Assembly (NCBI GenBank): GCA_002171495.2
Contig: NHEU02000043.1
Location: 1 to 12,815, forward strand
Direction of reading: 5' to 3'
DNA from: Alphaproteobacteria bacterium TMED93
Lineage (GTDB): Bacteria; Pseudomonadota; Alphaproteobacteria; TMED109
DNA length: 12,815 bases
The translations under genes and the position numbers were made by a program. The notes beneath the pieces are model-generated. The model searched no databases. It saw nothing but the letters and a program-made list of their open reading frames with translations, and was not told where the DNA came from. Positions within the stretch are counted from its first letter, which is position 1. Every line of letters begins with the position of its first letter. Shown here one piece after another: positions 1 to 6,219 of the stretch.

Positions 1-21
1 TAATAATAAAATATTTTTCAT
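1..21 (-). CDS. 5' end of a leftward gene, probably an exported protein (partial)
   Basis: An ATG on the minus strand at 21-19 opens a frame reading MKNILLL up to the window edge, so only seven codons are visible. The Met-Lys start followed by aliphatic residues is what the beginning of a signal peptide looks like, but this is too short to identify a family. The assignment rests mainly on context: a well-formed leftward promoter with an embedded Fur box lies 20-50 bases upstream, and the expected transcription start near 36 would leave a leader of about 15 nt without a Shine-Dalgarno site. By inference it could be an iron-uptake component such as a periplasmic Fe(III)-binding protein or an outer-membrane receptor. 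That product is a guess from the operator, not seen in the residues. Confidence 0.5.
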
Positions 22-42
22 AGTAATTATTTAATCTATTGT

Positions 43-72
43 ATTTTAATTGATAATGATTATCATTGTCAA
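43..72 (-). promoter_or_regulatory. Leftward sigma70-type promoter
   Basis: On the minus strand a perfect -35 TTGACA (72-67) is followed by an 18-nt spacer and a -10 TAAAAT (48-43, five of six bases of TATAAT). The spacer and part of the -35 are occupied by the Fur-box palindrome, the usual arrangement for steric repression. It points at the ATG at 21-19. Confidence 0.6.
51..71. promoter_or_regulatory. Fur box (iron-responsive operator)
   Basis: A 21-bp near-perfect palindrome: arms TGATAATGAT and ATCATTGTCA around a central T, one mismatch between the arms. Read on the minus strand, 70-52 is GACAATGATAATCATTATC, which differs from the classical 19-bp Fur consensus GATAATGATAATCATTATC at one base. 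It overlaps the leftward promoter, so the likely target is the gene leaving the left edge. It lies about 135 bases upstream of the cold-shock gene, rather far to control that gene directly. Confidence 0.72.
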
Positions 73-206
73 TAATAATGTATAAATTGCTTTTAAAAAT
101 AGAAAATATCGTTAGAATATTGAAAATAATATTTGCTTTTACTTTAAAATCTTAATCTAAATCAATTTATTATATTATTTTAAAAACTTTTTAATAAAGG
201 ATGTTT

Positions 207-416
207 ATGTTTACTGGAACTGTAAAATGGTTTAATGCACAAAAGGGATATGGCTTTATAACGCCAGATAATGGCAATAAAGATGTATTTGTACATATCT
301 CTGCTGTTCAAAGTGCAGGTCTTACCTCTTTAAATGAAAATGACAAAGTTAGCTATGACGAAGCTAGAAATAACGGTAGAGTTTCTGCAGGTAACTTAAA
401 GTTAATAAAAGACTAA
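207..416 (+). CDS. Cold-shock domain protein (CspA family)
   Basis: Single OB-fold cold-shock domain of 69 residues, the normal CspA-family size. These proteins bind single-stranded RNA/DNA in the cytoplasm and melt mRNA secondary structure, often on cold or stationary-phase stress. The TGTVKWFNAQKGYGFI segment contains RNP1 (KGYGFI) and DVFVHIS is RNP2; the aromatic nucleic-acid-stacking residues are present. An ATG also exists at 201, but the site AAAGG at 196-200 abuts it with no spacer and lies 6 nt from the ATG at 207, so 207 is the better start. It has a long AT-rich upstream region (73-206) and is followed by a hairpin. Which csp paralog it is, and whether it is cold-induced, cannot be told from sequence. 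Confidence 0.97.
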   Translation: MFTGTVKWFNAQKGYGFITPDNGNKDVFVHISAVQSAGLTSLNENDKVSYDEARNNGRVSAGNLKLIKD

Positions 417-437
417 AATAAGAATACCACTTAATAA

Positions 438-490
438 TAATAGTAAATAGTGATTATATTCACTGTTTACTATTAATTTAGTTATTTTTT
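438..490 (+). terminator. Terminator-like hairpin after the cold-shock gene
   Basis: Stem 438-453 pairs with 460-475 (16 pairs, one G-U) around the 6-nt loop TTATAT, starting 22 bases after the csp stop. A run of six T follows at 485-490, nine bases beyond the stem. The stem is long but AT-rich and the T tract is offset, so termination is likely rather than certain. It lies between convergent genes and may serve both directions. Confidence 0.6.
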
Positions 491-518
491 GCAAATAGTT
501 TAAAGTAAATATATATTT

Positions 519-926
519 TTATATTTCATGACCCTTTAAATTTTTATTGTAGCTTTCTTGAGTTTTAAATTTAAGTTCATTCATAAAACTATTTACCTTT
601 TCGTGCGTTTCTTTCAAAAAACACGAACCTATTACTTTATTAAACTCAGTATCAATTACCTGAAAGCTATTTATATTAATCTTAAAAGGATATAAATTAA
701 TAGAATCTTTAGATATTGTATAATTCCTTTTTTCATTTTGTCTTATTTTAAATCTGTTTTTTTCTAAATATAAAAACTTAGAAATATATTTTCTATTAAA
801 GAATAAATAACCTTCATATATTTGCTTTTTCTTGCCATATGCACATATTAAACCTTTACCTGCTATACTTTCATAAGCAAACCCTTTAATTGATGCTAAT
901 AAAAAAAGAACAACCAAAAACTTCAT
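519..926 (-). CDS. Small exported protein of unknown function
   Basis: A 135-residue product with a clear signal peptide (MKFLVVLFLLASIKGFA, cleavage near residue 17), so probably periplasmic. The mature part is lysine- and aromatic-rich and begins around a GKGLICAYG segment; it has two cysteines (near residues 28 and 103) that could form one disulfide. I recognise no named domain. There is no Shine-Dalgarno site; instead a perfect TATAAT ends six bases before the ATG with TTGTGT 16 bases further up, suggesting a leaderless transcript starting at the ATG. It is divergent from the exported protein at 998-1468 and convergent with the cold-shock gene. Confidence 0.8.
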   Translation of the reverse strand: MKFLVVLFLLASIKGFAYESIAGKGLICAYGKKKQIYEGYLFFNRKYISKFLYLEKNRFKIRQNEKRNYTISKDSINLYPFKININSFQVIDTEFNKVIGSCFLKETHEKVNSFMNELKFKTQESYNKNLKGHEI

Positions 927-997
927 TTTATAATTATATAATTTACAATTAAGTACACAATGTTTAAATATTCTTTAATAATTTGTTACAATTAATT
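927..997. promoter_or_regulatory. Divergent promoter region with two leaderless-type promoters
   Basis: Minus strand: -35-like TTGTGT (960-955), 16-nt spacer, perfect -10 TATAAT (938-933), then six bases to the ATG at 926. Plus strand: TACAAT (987-992) five bases before the ATG at 998, without a convincing -35. Neither gene has a Shine-Dalgarno motif. In sequence this AT-rich single hexamers arise by chance; the leftward promoter is the stronger one. Confidence 0.5.
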
Positions 998-1468
998 ATG
1001 AAAGTATTTTTTTTAATTCTTATTTTTTTAAATAACTCCTATCTTTTTGCTAGTGATTATATTTTAGAGTTTCAAGCAAATGTTAAAATTATTAAAGAGT
1101 TTGATATATCAGAAAAAGAAAAGTTTAGAAGCTATCTATTACAAGGAACTTTTACTGATGAATATGGAAACTATGGGAAATTTGAAGGCGTAGTTATTTC
1201 TGACGTTAAAGGTGGAAAATTAATAAAATTAGAAGGAACAGCAAAGACTGTTTATTCTAATGGTGAAGTTTTATACTTAAAATCATTTAGAAAAGAATCT
1301 GATTTTGATGCAGGTGTTGCAAATGCAAAAATTATAGGTTCTTCAAACAAATATAAACCTTTAATAGGTACTAAATGCATGCAAAGTGTTAGATATTTTG
1401 AAGATACTATATTTGGTTTACAGAAATGTAATCTGTTAGCAGGTTTAGAAAAACTTTTTAAAAATTAA
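998..1468 (+). CDS. Small exported protein, paralog of the 8535-8969 product
   Basis: 156 residues with a signal peptide (hydrophobic core 3-17, likely cut near FAS at 17-19). The mature part is glycine-rich with beta-strand-like alternation (QGTFTDEYGNYGKF). Its last 60 residues align with those of the product of 8535-8969: S/G...KI/YI..S.KYK.L....C....V..F...F....KCN, with the spacing from G106 to C127 identical. C127 and C144 match the last cysteine pair of the paralog, while the first pair is missing here. The pattern also resembles the GGTGKFKGISG...C module of the protein at 5700-6191. Function unknown; a small periplasmic beta-barrel or lipocalin-like binding protein is an inference. 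ATG 998 is preferred to an upstream TTG at 983 because it starts exactly at the signal peptide. Confidence 0.82.
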   Translation: MKVFFLILIFLNNSYLFASDYILEFQANVKIIKEFDISEKEKFRSYLLQGTFTDEYGNYGKFEGVVISDVKGGKLIKLEGTAKTVYSNGEVLYLKSFRKESDFDAGVANAKIIGSSNKYKPLIGTKCMQSVRYFEDTIFGLQKCNLLAGLEKLFKN

Positions 1469-1475
1469 TATAAAC

Positions 1476-1946
1476 TTAATTTTCTAAATTCTGATTATGC
1501 CTTATTAAATCCTCAGGCCAAACTCGTTTCCACTGTTCTGTAAATGTATTACCTTGTCCTTCATGAGTAATAGAAAAAGTATTTAAATTTTTTGAAATTT
1601 TTATATTAGAAGGACTCCAAGTTGAATTTCTATCATAAAAATAAATTGCGTTCTCTCCTTCATAATAGTTTTCATTAATTTTTCTTTGTCTACCCGTAAC
1701 TTTATCTATAACAAAACAAGAATCTATGTGAATTTGATTAAATAAATTTTCTTTAGTTTTATAAAACATTGTAATACAACCAGTTGAGCCCTGATTAGCA
1801 TAGGTTTTTTGCCAAAGACCTTCAATGGAATCAAGTTTTTTGTTAGAAAAGGTTTTCTTAATAACATCTTCAAACTCAAATGAAAATAGTGAAGTTATAT
1901 AAAATAAATTAAATGCGATTATTATAATTTTTGTGATTATTTTCAT
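1476..1946 (-). CDS. Small exported protein of unknown function
   Basis: 156 residues with an N-terminal signal peptide (IITKIIIIAFNLFYITSLFS, cleavage near residues 21-22). The mature protein contains an IEGLWQKTYANQGSTGC stretch, two cysteines (about residues 57 and 77) and strand-like repeats ending in THEGQGNTFTEQWKRVWPEDL. The SIxGxW opening and the strand pattern recall small lipocalin-like or calycin-type extracytoplasmic proteins, but I cannot assign a named family. It is convergent with 998-1468, with only seven bases between the stops, and lies downstream of and on the same strand as 2016-2273 (69-base gap). No Shine-Dalgarno site is evident. Confidence 0.78.
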   Translation of the reverse strand: MKIITKIIIIAFNLFYITSLFSFEFEDVIKKTFSNKKLDSIEGLWQKTYANQGSTGCITMFYKTKENLFNQIHIDSCFVIDKVTGRQRKINENYYEGENAIYFYDRNSTWSPSNIKISKNLNTFSITHEGQGNTFTEQWKRVWPEDLIRHNQNLEN

Positions 1947-2015
1947 AATAATAAATTAGTCAATAAAATTTACAAATCAACTCTAAATATTTACTAATTT
2001 ACATTTTAATATATG

Positions 2016-2273
2016 TTAATTTGAATCTAATTTCTTTTCAGTTTGCACACATGACCAAAAAATATAACTTTGATGATGATATTCTCTATTTTTCATTCTT
2101 ATCATTCTATTTTTTTCACCATCTAGGAATTCTTCTGCATTTACAGTATCCTTTAAAAAGTCAAGTTGGCTATTACATTCTTTGGCATTGTTATAATATA
2201 CAGGAATAGTAATATCAGGAATTTTTTCTGGATTTGATAACGATATAATAGTTACTACTAATGCAATTTTCAT
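2016..2273 (-). CDS. Small exported protein, paralog of 2363-2614
   Basis: 85 residues with a short hydrophobic leader (MKIALVVTIISLS). The rest carries two cysteines in a pattern shared with the divergent neighbour: an EC early in the mature chain, a leucine-rich helix-like stretch, a charged NRMIRMKNRE segment and a terminal YIFWSC. The ATGs at 2276 and 2273 are adjacent; AAAGG upstream lies 4 nt from the first and 7 nt from the second, so the second is preferred. The EC...WxC pair probably forms a disulfide in the periplasm. No function is recognisable. Confidence 0.7.
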   Translation of the reverse strand: MKIALVVTIISLSNPEKIPDITIPVYYNNAKECNSQLDFLKDTVNAEEFLDGEKNRMIRMKNREYHHQSYIFWSCVQTEKKLDSN

Positions 2274-2362
2274 CATAAAACCTTTTATTTCAATTAATTA
2301 AGCAAAGTTTAATATAAAACTACACTGTAAATCTAGTAATTAATAATTTATACTATAAAAAA

Positions 2363-2614
2363 ATGTTTTCATTATTACAGATTATTTTGTCACTTAATTT
2401 ATCACAGCCTCCTACTGTGAATATTATTTCTCACTTTAATAGTTTAGAAGTTTGTGAAATAAAACTTGAGCAAACCTTAAAAAGAAATATTGATGGTGGA
2501 AATAATGCTAAACTACTTTTAGACAACGACAATAATAAGTATATAAAAATTGAATTTAATAATGATGACTCAGTTAGTTATTGGTTTTGTAAAGAAACAA
2601 TTTTTTATAAATAA
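2363..2614 (+). CDS. Small exported protein, paralog of 2016-2273
   Basis: 83 residues with a weak hydrophobic leader (MFSLLQIILSLNLS). It shares with the divergent gene at 2016-2273 the order: leader, short strand (VNIISHF versus ITIPVYY), an EC motif (VCEIKLEQTL), an acidic-basic NDNNKYIKIEF segment and a terminal YWFCKET. Identity is low but the two cysteines and the aromatic WxC/WFC ending coincide. It lacks a Shine-Dalgarno site; TATACT (2349-2354) ends eight bases before the ATG. Unknown function; short length and a weak leader make this less certain than its neighbours. Confidence 0.66.
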   Translation: MFSLLQIILSLNLSQPPTVNIISHFNSLEVCEIKLEQTLKRNIDGGNNAKLLLDNDNNKYIKIEFNNDDSVSYWFCKETIFYK

Positions 2615-2643
2615 ATTTTTATTTTAAATTAAAAAACAATAAG

Positions 2644-2671
2644 TTGTAGAATCTATCTATAAAGATATACT
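2644..2671 (+). promoter_or_regulatory. Promoter of the TRAP receptor gene, leaderless type
   Basis: TTGTAG (2644-2649), 16-nt spacer, TATACT (2666-2671), then only six bases to the ATG at 2678. The expected start of transcription falls on the ATG itself, and no Shine-Dalgarno motif is present. Confidence 0.5.
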
Positions 2672-2677
2672 GATATC

Positions 2678-3799
2678 ATGAAAATAGGTCGCAGAAAAAT
2701 ATTGCTTAGTGCTTTAGTAGCAACGTCAACCTCTGCTGTAATCAGTGCATGTAAAGGAGGTACTCCGGATAAACCCGAAAAAGCTACCTCACCTATTAAA
2801 AAAAAGATTAATTGGAAAATGGCTACCTCTTTTCCTAAAAACTTTCCAGGAGCTGACCTTTTTGCACAAAAACTTGCAAAAGATGTAGAAATCGTTTCAG
2901 ATGGACAATTAAAAATTGAACATTTTGGAGCCAATGAAATAGTTCCAGCTTTTGAAGTGTTTGATGCAGTGAGAAACGGATCTATTAATTGTGGAGTATC
3001 AGCTCCTTATTATTGGATATCTAAGCATAAAGCTTTGCCATTTTTTTGTACTGTTCCTGGAGGAATGACTGCTATGGAAAAGTTTGCTTGGGTAAAGTAT
3101 GGAGGAGGACAAATACTGTGGGACGAAGTATATTCAGAATTTAATCTTAAAGGTATTTTGTTCGGAAATACTGGCGTTCAGATGGGAGGTTGGTTTAAAA
3201 AAGAAATTAAGTCTGTAGAAGATTTTAAAGGTCTTAAAATGAGAATACCAGGCATTGGAGCAGAAATTATTAATAAAATGGGAGGTACGGCAGTAAATAT
3301 GCCTGGGGGAGAAATAATGCCATCATTACAACAGGGTGTTATAGATGCTGCAGAATGGGTAGCTCCTTGGGTTGATATAATGTCAGGATTTCATAAGGTA
3401 GCAAAATTCTATTACGGGCCTGGAATACATGAGCCTGGAACTGCCAATGAGTTATTAATAAATAAAGAATCATGGGAAGCACTGCCAGATAGTCTCAAAA
3501 AAATAATTATTAATTCAAGTCATGCATGCTATGTAGAGAGTTTGGCGGAGGCACTTTATTATAATTCCGAGACATACATTGATCTTGAAAAAAAATACAA
3601 TATAAAACTTAAAAATTATCCTTCAGAAGTTACCAAAGAAATGTTCAAAATATCAAAAGAAGTGGTAAGAAGCTTCTCCGACCTAGGTGATGTACATAGA
3701 AGAATATATGAAAGTTGGAAAAAGTCTCTAGACCAATTTAATAAATATCAGTCGTTTTCAGAGTATGGCTATATAAAAGGCAGGCTGCTCTCATTATAA
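2678..3799 (+). CDS. TRAP transporter solute-binding receptor, TakP/DctP family
   Basis: Extracytoplasmic receptor of a tripartite (TRAP) importer that captures a small carboxylate, probably a 2-oxoacid or related organic acid, for a DctQM-type permease. At 373 residues it matches TakP. The N-terminus has a twin-arginine (GRRKILL, residues 4-10) and a lipobox-like ISAC with Cys25, so a Tat-exported lipoprotein is likely. Mature motifs match TakP closely: KMATSFPK (47-54), a GNTGVQMGGWF block (163-173) lining the ligand site, LKMRI with the carboxylate-binding Arg189, and DAAEWVAP with Glu226-Trp227 at the metal/ligand position. No DctQ or DctM gene lies in the window, so it is an orphan here. 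The next gene begins two bases after the stop, suggesting coexpression with an intradiol dioxygenase-like protein. The true ligand is not determinable from sequence. Confidence 0.94.
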   Translation: MKIGRRKILLSALVATSTSAVISACKGGTPDKPEKATSPIKKKINWKMATSFPKNFPGADLFAQKLAKDVEIVSDGQLKIEHFGANEIVPAFEVFDAVRNGSINCGVSAPYYWISKHKALPFFCTVPGGMTAMEKFAWVKYGGGQILWDEVYSEFNLKGILFGNTGVQMGGWFKKEIKSVEDFKGLKMRIPGIGAEIINKMGGTAVNMPGGEIMPSLQQGVIDAAEWVAPWVDIMSGFHKVAKFYYGPGIHEPGTANELLINKESWEALPDSLKKIIINSSHACYVESLAEALYYNSETYIDLEKKYNIKLKNYPSEVTKEMFKISKEVVRSFSDLGDVHRRIYESWKKSLDQFNKYQSFSEYGYIKGRLLSL

Positions 3800-3801
3800 A
3801 T

Positions 3802-4404
3802 ATTAAAATAGACAGAAGAACTTTTATTTATTTACTGGGCTTTTTTTATTCTAGTAGTTTAAAGTCAGAAAGTGTATGTAATAAAACCCCTAAACAGCCC
3901 AAGGGTCCATTTTTTAAAGAAAGTAAAACTACTTCTATAAATGATTTAAGTAATAATGGAAAGGCTACTGGAGAGCTAATAAAAATTGAAGGTAAAATAC
4001 TAGATAAAAATTGCAAACCTTACTCCTTTTGTATGATTGATATTTGGCAAGCTAATAGTTATGGAAAATATAATCATGAAAATGATTTTTCTAAAAATAA
4101 AATTGATGAATTTTTTTATGGTTATAAAAGAATAACCTCAGATAAAAATGGAAATTATTCTTTTACAACTATATTTCCAGGAAGTTATAAGATTTCTAAG
4201 GATATTGTAAGACCTCCTCACATACATTTGCTTATTAAAACTAAAAATAATAAGAGTTTAACTACCCAATTATATTTTAAGAACCACCCATACAATAAAA
4301 ATGATTTTATATTAAATACCTCTAAATATAAGTCTCTTTTGGAAGTATCTCTAACATGGTCAAAAAAAAGTTTAAGAACTGGTATTTTTAATATAGTAAT
4401 CTAA
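3802..4404 (+). CDS. Exported intradiol ring-cleavage dioxygenase-like protein (non-ATG start)
   Basis: About 200 residues of the non-haem Fe(III) intradiol dioxygenase family (protocatechuate 3,4-dioxygenase/catechol 1,2-dioxygenase fold), which opens catecholic rings between the hydroxyls. The four iron ligands are in place: Tyr90 in NSYGKYNHEND, Tyr129 in FPGSYKI, His140 and His142 in RPPHIHL; DIWQAN and LTTQLYF are also typical. The frame is open well upstream of the first ATG (4033) and encodes family features: a twin-arginine DRRTFIYLLGFF leader and CNKTPKQPKGPFF, equivalent to the family's C.LTP.QTEGPFY. No ATG/GTG/TTG exists there; ATT 3802, ATA 3796 or ATA 3808 must serve, probably by coupling to the TRAP stop at 3797-3799. 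The start is therefore provisional. An exported location is inferred from the leader. Substrate unknown; alternatively a member lacking classical activity. Confidence 0.85.
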   Translation: MKIDRRTFIYLLGFFYSSSLKSESVCNKTPKQPKGPFFKESKTTSINDLSNNGKATGELIKIEGKILDKNCKPYSFCMIDIWQANSYGKYNHENDFSKNKIDEFFYGYKRITSDKNGNYSFTTIFPGSYKISKDIVRPPHIHLLIKTKNNKSLTTQLYFKNHPYNKNDFILNTSKYKSLLEVSLTWSKKSLRTGIFNIVI

Positions 4405-4412
4405 TATTTATA

Positions 4413-4685
4413 TTAATTATCTTTTATTTCAACTTCAATAAAAGTAATGGTTTTATTCCCAATATTAATTACATTATGTTCTATTCCTTTTTTTCTAAAA
4501 TATGGACTACCTGCTTTTAGGGTAGTAAAACTTTCTTGATTTTTTTTATCAATTAATTTCAAATTTCCATCAGTAATAGGAATAATTACATAATCCAAAG
4601 CATGAAGATGAAAACCTGTACTTCCTTTTGGCTTAAGTGTAAATTTGCTTACTTTTACAATGTTATTATTAATTTCCTCTGACAT
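4413..4685 (-). CDS. Small single-domain cupin
   Basis: A 90-residue beta-barrel cupin. Motif 1 is represented by TGFHLHALDYV (His26, His28, with Asp31 near the usual acidic ligand) and motif 2 by AGSPYFRKKGIEHNVIN (Gly59, Gly67, His70, Asn74), so a divalent metal site with three histidines is plausible. Small stand-alone cupins of this type are usually cytoplasmic and of undefined substrate. It starts one base after the stop of the methyltransferase upstream, so the two are almost surely cotranscribed and probably translationally coupled. It is convergent with the dioxygenase-like gene, eight bases away. Confidence 0.88.
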   Translation of the reverse strand: MSEEINNNIVKVSKFTLKPKGSTGFHLHALDYVIIPITDGNLKLIDKKNQESFTTLKAGSPYFRKKGIEHNVINIGNKTITFIEVEIKDN

Positions 4686-4686
4686 A

Positions 4687-5532
4687 TTATTTAATTGCCT
4701 TAACCAAATAAATTTTAGCTTTATATGATCCAGATTTATTATAAACTTTATTTAATAGATGATGGTTTAATTTACTTTTTACTTTCTCTAGCATAGTTTT
4801 ATTAAAATTGTTTTCTCTCATCATTCTTGCTGCAATTCCTATTTTCATAAATATATCTACATCTGTAATAATATTGTCTGCAATTAAATCAGTTTTAATA
4901 GTATTTATATGAATTTTTTTAAAATTACTTTTTAATAGTATATTTTTTATATACTTTTTATTATTGAATGCAAAAGGACCTGGATTATTATTTAATCGAG
5001 ACTTTTTCAAACCTGTAACTGATGTAAGTACATCTACTGGCATAGAAAAAAATTCATTATATTTATAATCAGTCCAACAAACAAAAGATAAGACTCCTTT
5101 ATCTTTTAGTGAATTATACAAATTTAAAAAAGCTAAATACGGATTATTAAAAAACATTAACCCAAACCTAGAAAAAACCAGATCAAAGGATTTTTTTTTA
5201 AACCTATGGTTTTGAGCATCTGATTGTATGGTAGTTATATTTCTAATATTATGATATTTTTTATCTAGTAATTTTAGCATTGGCATTGATAAGTCTATTC
5301 CTAAAACACTTCCCGAAGAAATTAATTTATCAGATATAATTTTTGTTGTATATCCAGAACCACATCCTACATCTAAAATATTTTTACTATTAGAAAAATT
5401 TACACTTGAAAATAATATTTGAGTAATCTTATTAAATTTTTTATTTATTTCTTCGTCATATTTAAGCCAATAGTAAACTGATTTATTCCAATATTTATAT
5501 TGTTCTGGTGAGCTTACTTTACTGCTTATCAT
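4687..5532 (-). CDS. Class I SAM-dependent methyltransferase (Methyltransf_11/25, UbiE-like)
   Basis: 281 residues with a Rossmann-type SAM domain in the centre. Motif I is LDVGCGSGYT (53-62), the acidic end of strand 2 is VLGID (Asp80), a SDAQ segment follows near 104-107, and SFDLVFSRFG (115-124) is the strand-4 motif, then NPYLAFLNLYNSLK and KGVLSFVCW. A preceding EQYKYWN...YWLK segment and a C-terminal alpha-helical extension are typical of the UbiE-related group found next to metabolic genes in marine bacteria. The acceptor is unknown. It is followed after one base by the cupin. No clear Shine-Dalgarno site precedes the ATG. Confidence 0.9.
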   Translation of the reverse strand: MISSKVSSPEQYKYWNKSVYYWLKYDEEINKKFNKITQILFSSVNFSNSKNILDVGCGSGYTTKIISDKLISSGSVLGIDLSMPMLKLLDKKYHNIRNITTIQSDAQNHRFKKKSFDLVFSRFGLMFFNNPYLAFLNLYNSLKDKGVLSFVCWTDYKYNEFFSMPVDVLTSVTGLKKSRLNNNPGPFAFNNKKYIKNILLKSNFKKIHINTIKTDLIADNIITDVDIFMKIGIAARMMRENNFNKTMLEKVKSKLNHHLLNKVYNKSGSYKAKIYLVKAIK

Positions 5533-5640
5533 ATAAATAATTTGTATTTATTTTAAATATATTAAGACTATAGCATTTTATAAAATATATCGAGTAATAT
5601 TATAAAGCTTATGGTTTTAATTAAATATTGACCAAGTAGT

Positions 5641-5688
5641 TCATATATAATAACTTATTTTATATCATATATTATAACTTATTTATAA
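5641..5688 (+). repeat. Tandem 24-bp direct repeat upstream of 5700
   Basis: Two adjacent copies at 5641-5664 and 5665-5688, both starting TCATATAT and sharing TAACTTATTT. The first twenty bases match at 19 positions. They lie directly before the ribosome site AAAAGGA (5687-5693) of the exported protein gene. The first copy contains TATAAT (5646-5651). They could be a duplicated regulator site or promoter, or simply AT-rich slippage. Confidence 0.6.
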
Positions 5689-5699
5689 AAGGAAAAATC

Positions 5700-6191
5700 A
5701 TGAAATTTATTATTACTTTTACCATATTATTTTTAACATTAATTGGAAGTGTTCATGCAGAAAAAGGCACATATGATATTGTCTATGTTGGCGAACATAA
5801 TTTAAATACTGTTAATACACCAAATGGAACAGTAACTGGAGGTCAATTAGATGGAATTTTTACTGTAACAAGTAGTAGCGGAAAATTATATTCTGATGGA
5901 GATAATGCTAAATCAACATGTATTATCTTAAGTAAAAAAAATAAAGAAAAAAACAACTCAAATTTAGAAGCATTTTGTGAAACTACTGATTTAAAAACTG
6001 GTGATAAAACATTTAGTTATAATATAAGAAATGAAGGAACTGTTCAGGCAGGTAGTGCAGGAAAAGGAAAACAAACAATAATAGGAGGCACAGGTAAATT
6101 TAAAGGCATTTCTGGCGTTTGCAATTATACAGTAAAATATTTGCCAGAAAATAGGTTAACTACTACTGGTACCTGTGATTATAAAATTTAA
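5700..6191 (+). CDS. Small exported protein with GGTG beta-barrel-like module
   Basis: 163 residues with an ideal Sec signal peptide cut after SVHA (residue 20). The mature chain is rich in Gly, Thr, Ser and Asn and strand-like throughout, with four cysteines: C74, C93, C141 and C159. The C-terminal GGTGKFKGISGVCNYTV (129-145) resembles the glycine-rich turn of allene-oxide-cyclase-barrel-like small secreted proteins; that fold call is inference. The cysteine spacing parallels the 8535-8969 product (C61, C78, C123, C141). A good AAAAGGA site lies six bases before the ATG. It forms an operon with the next gene (28-base gap). Function unknown; possibly ligand binding in the periplasm. Confidence 0.84.
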   Translation: MKFIITFTILFLTLIGSVHAEKGTYDIVYVGEHNLNTVNTPNGTVTGGQLDGIFTVTSSSGKLYSDGDNAKSTCIILSKKNKEKNNSNLEAFCETTDLKTGDKTFSYNIRNEGTVQAGSAGKGKQTIIGGTGKFKGISGVCNYTVKYLPENRLTTTGTCDYKI

Positions 6192-6219
6192 TTTATTTAA
6201 ATATATTAAAGGAAAATTT

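Noticed and set aside
2021..2209. 62-residue plus-strand frame opposite 2016-2273
   Set aside because: It lies antisense over the exported protein gene, has no signal peptide or motif, and reads like the complement of its AT-rich codons.
2653..2934. 93-residue minus-strand frame over the start of the TRAP receptor
   Set aside because: Fully antisense to a confidently identified gene and without recognisable features.
3802..4032. Interpretation of this stretch as a 230-base intergenic region or a pseudogene remnant
   Set aside because: The frame is open and encodes a Tat-like leader plus family motifs continuous with the iron-binding domain downstream, with no internal stop.
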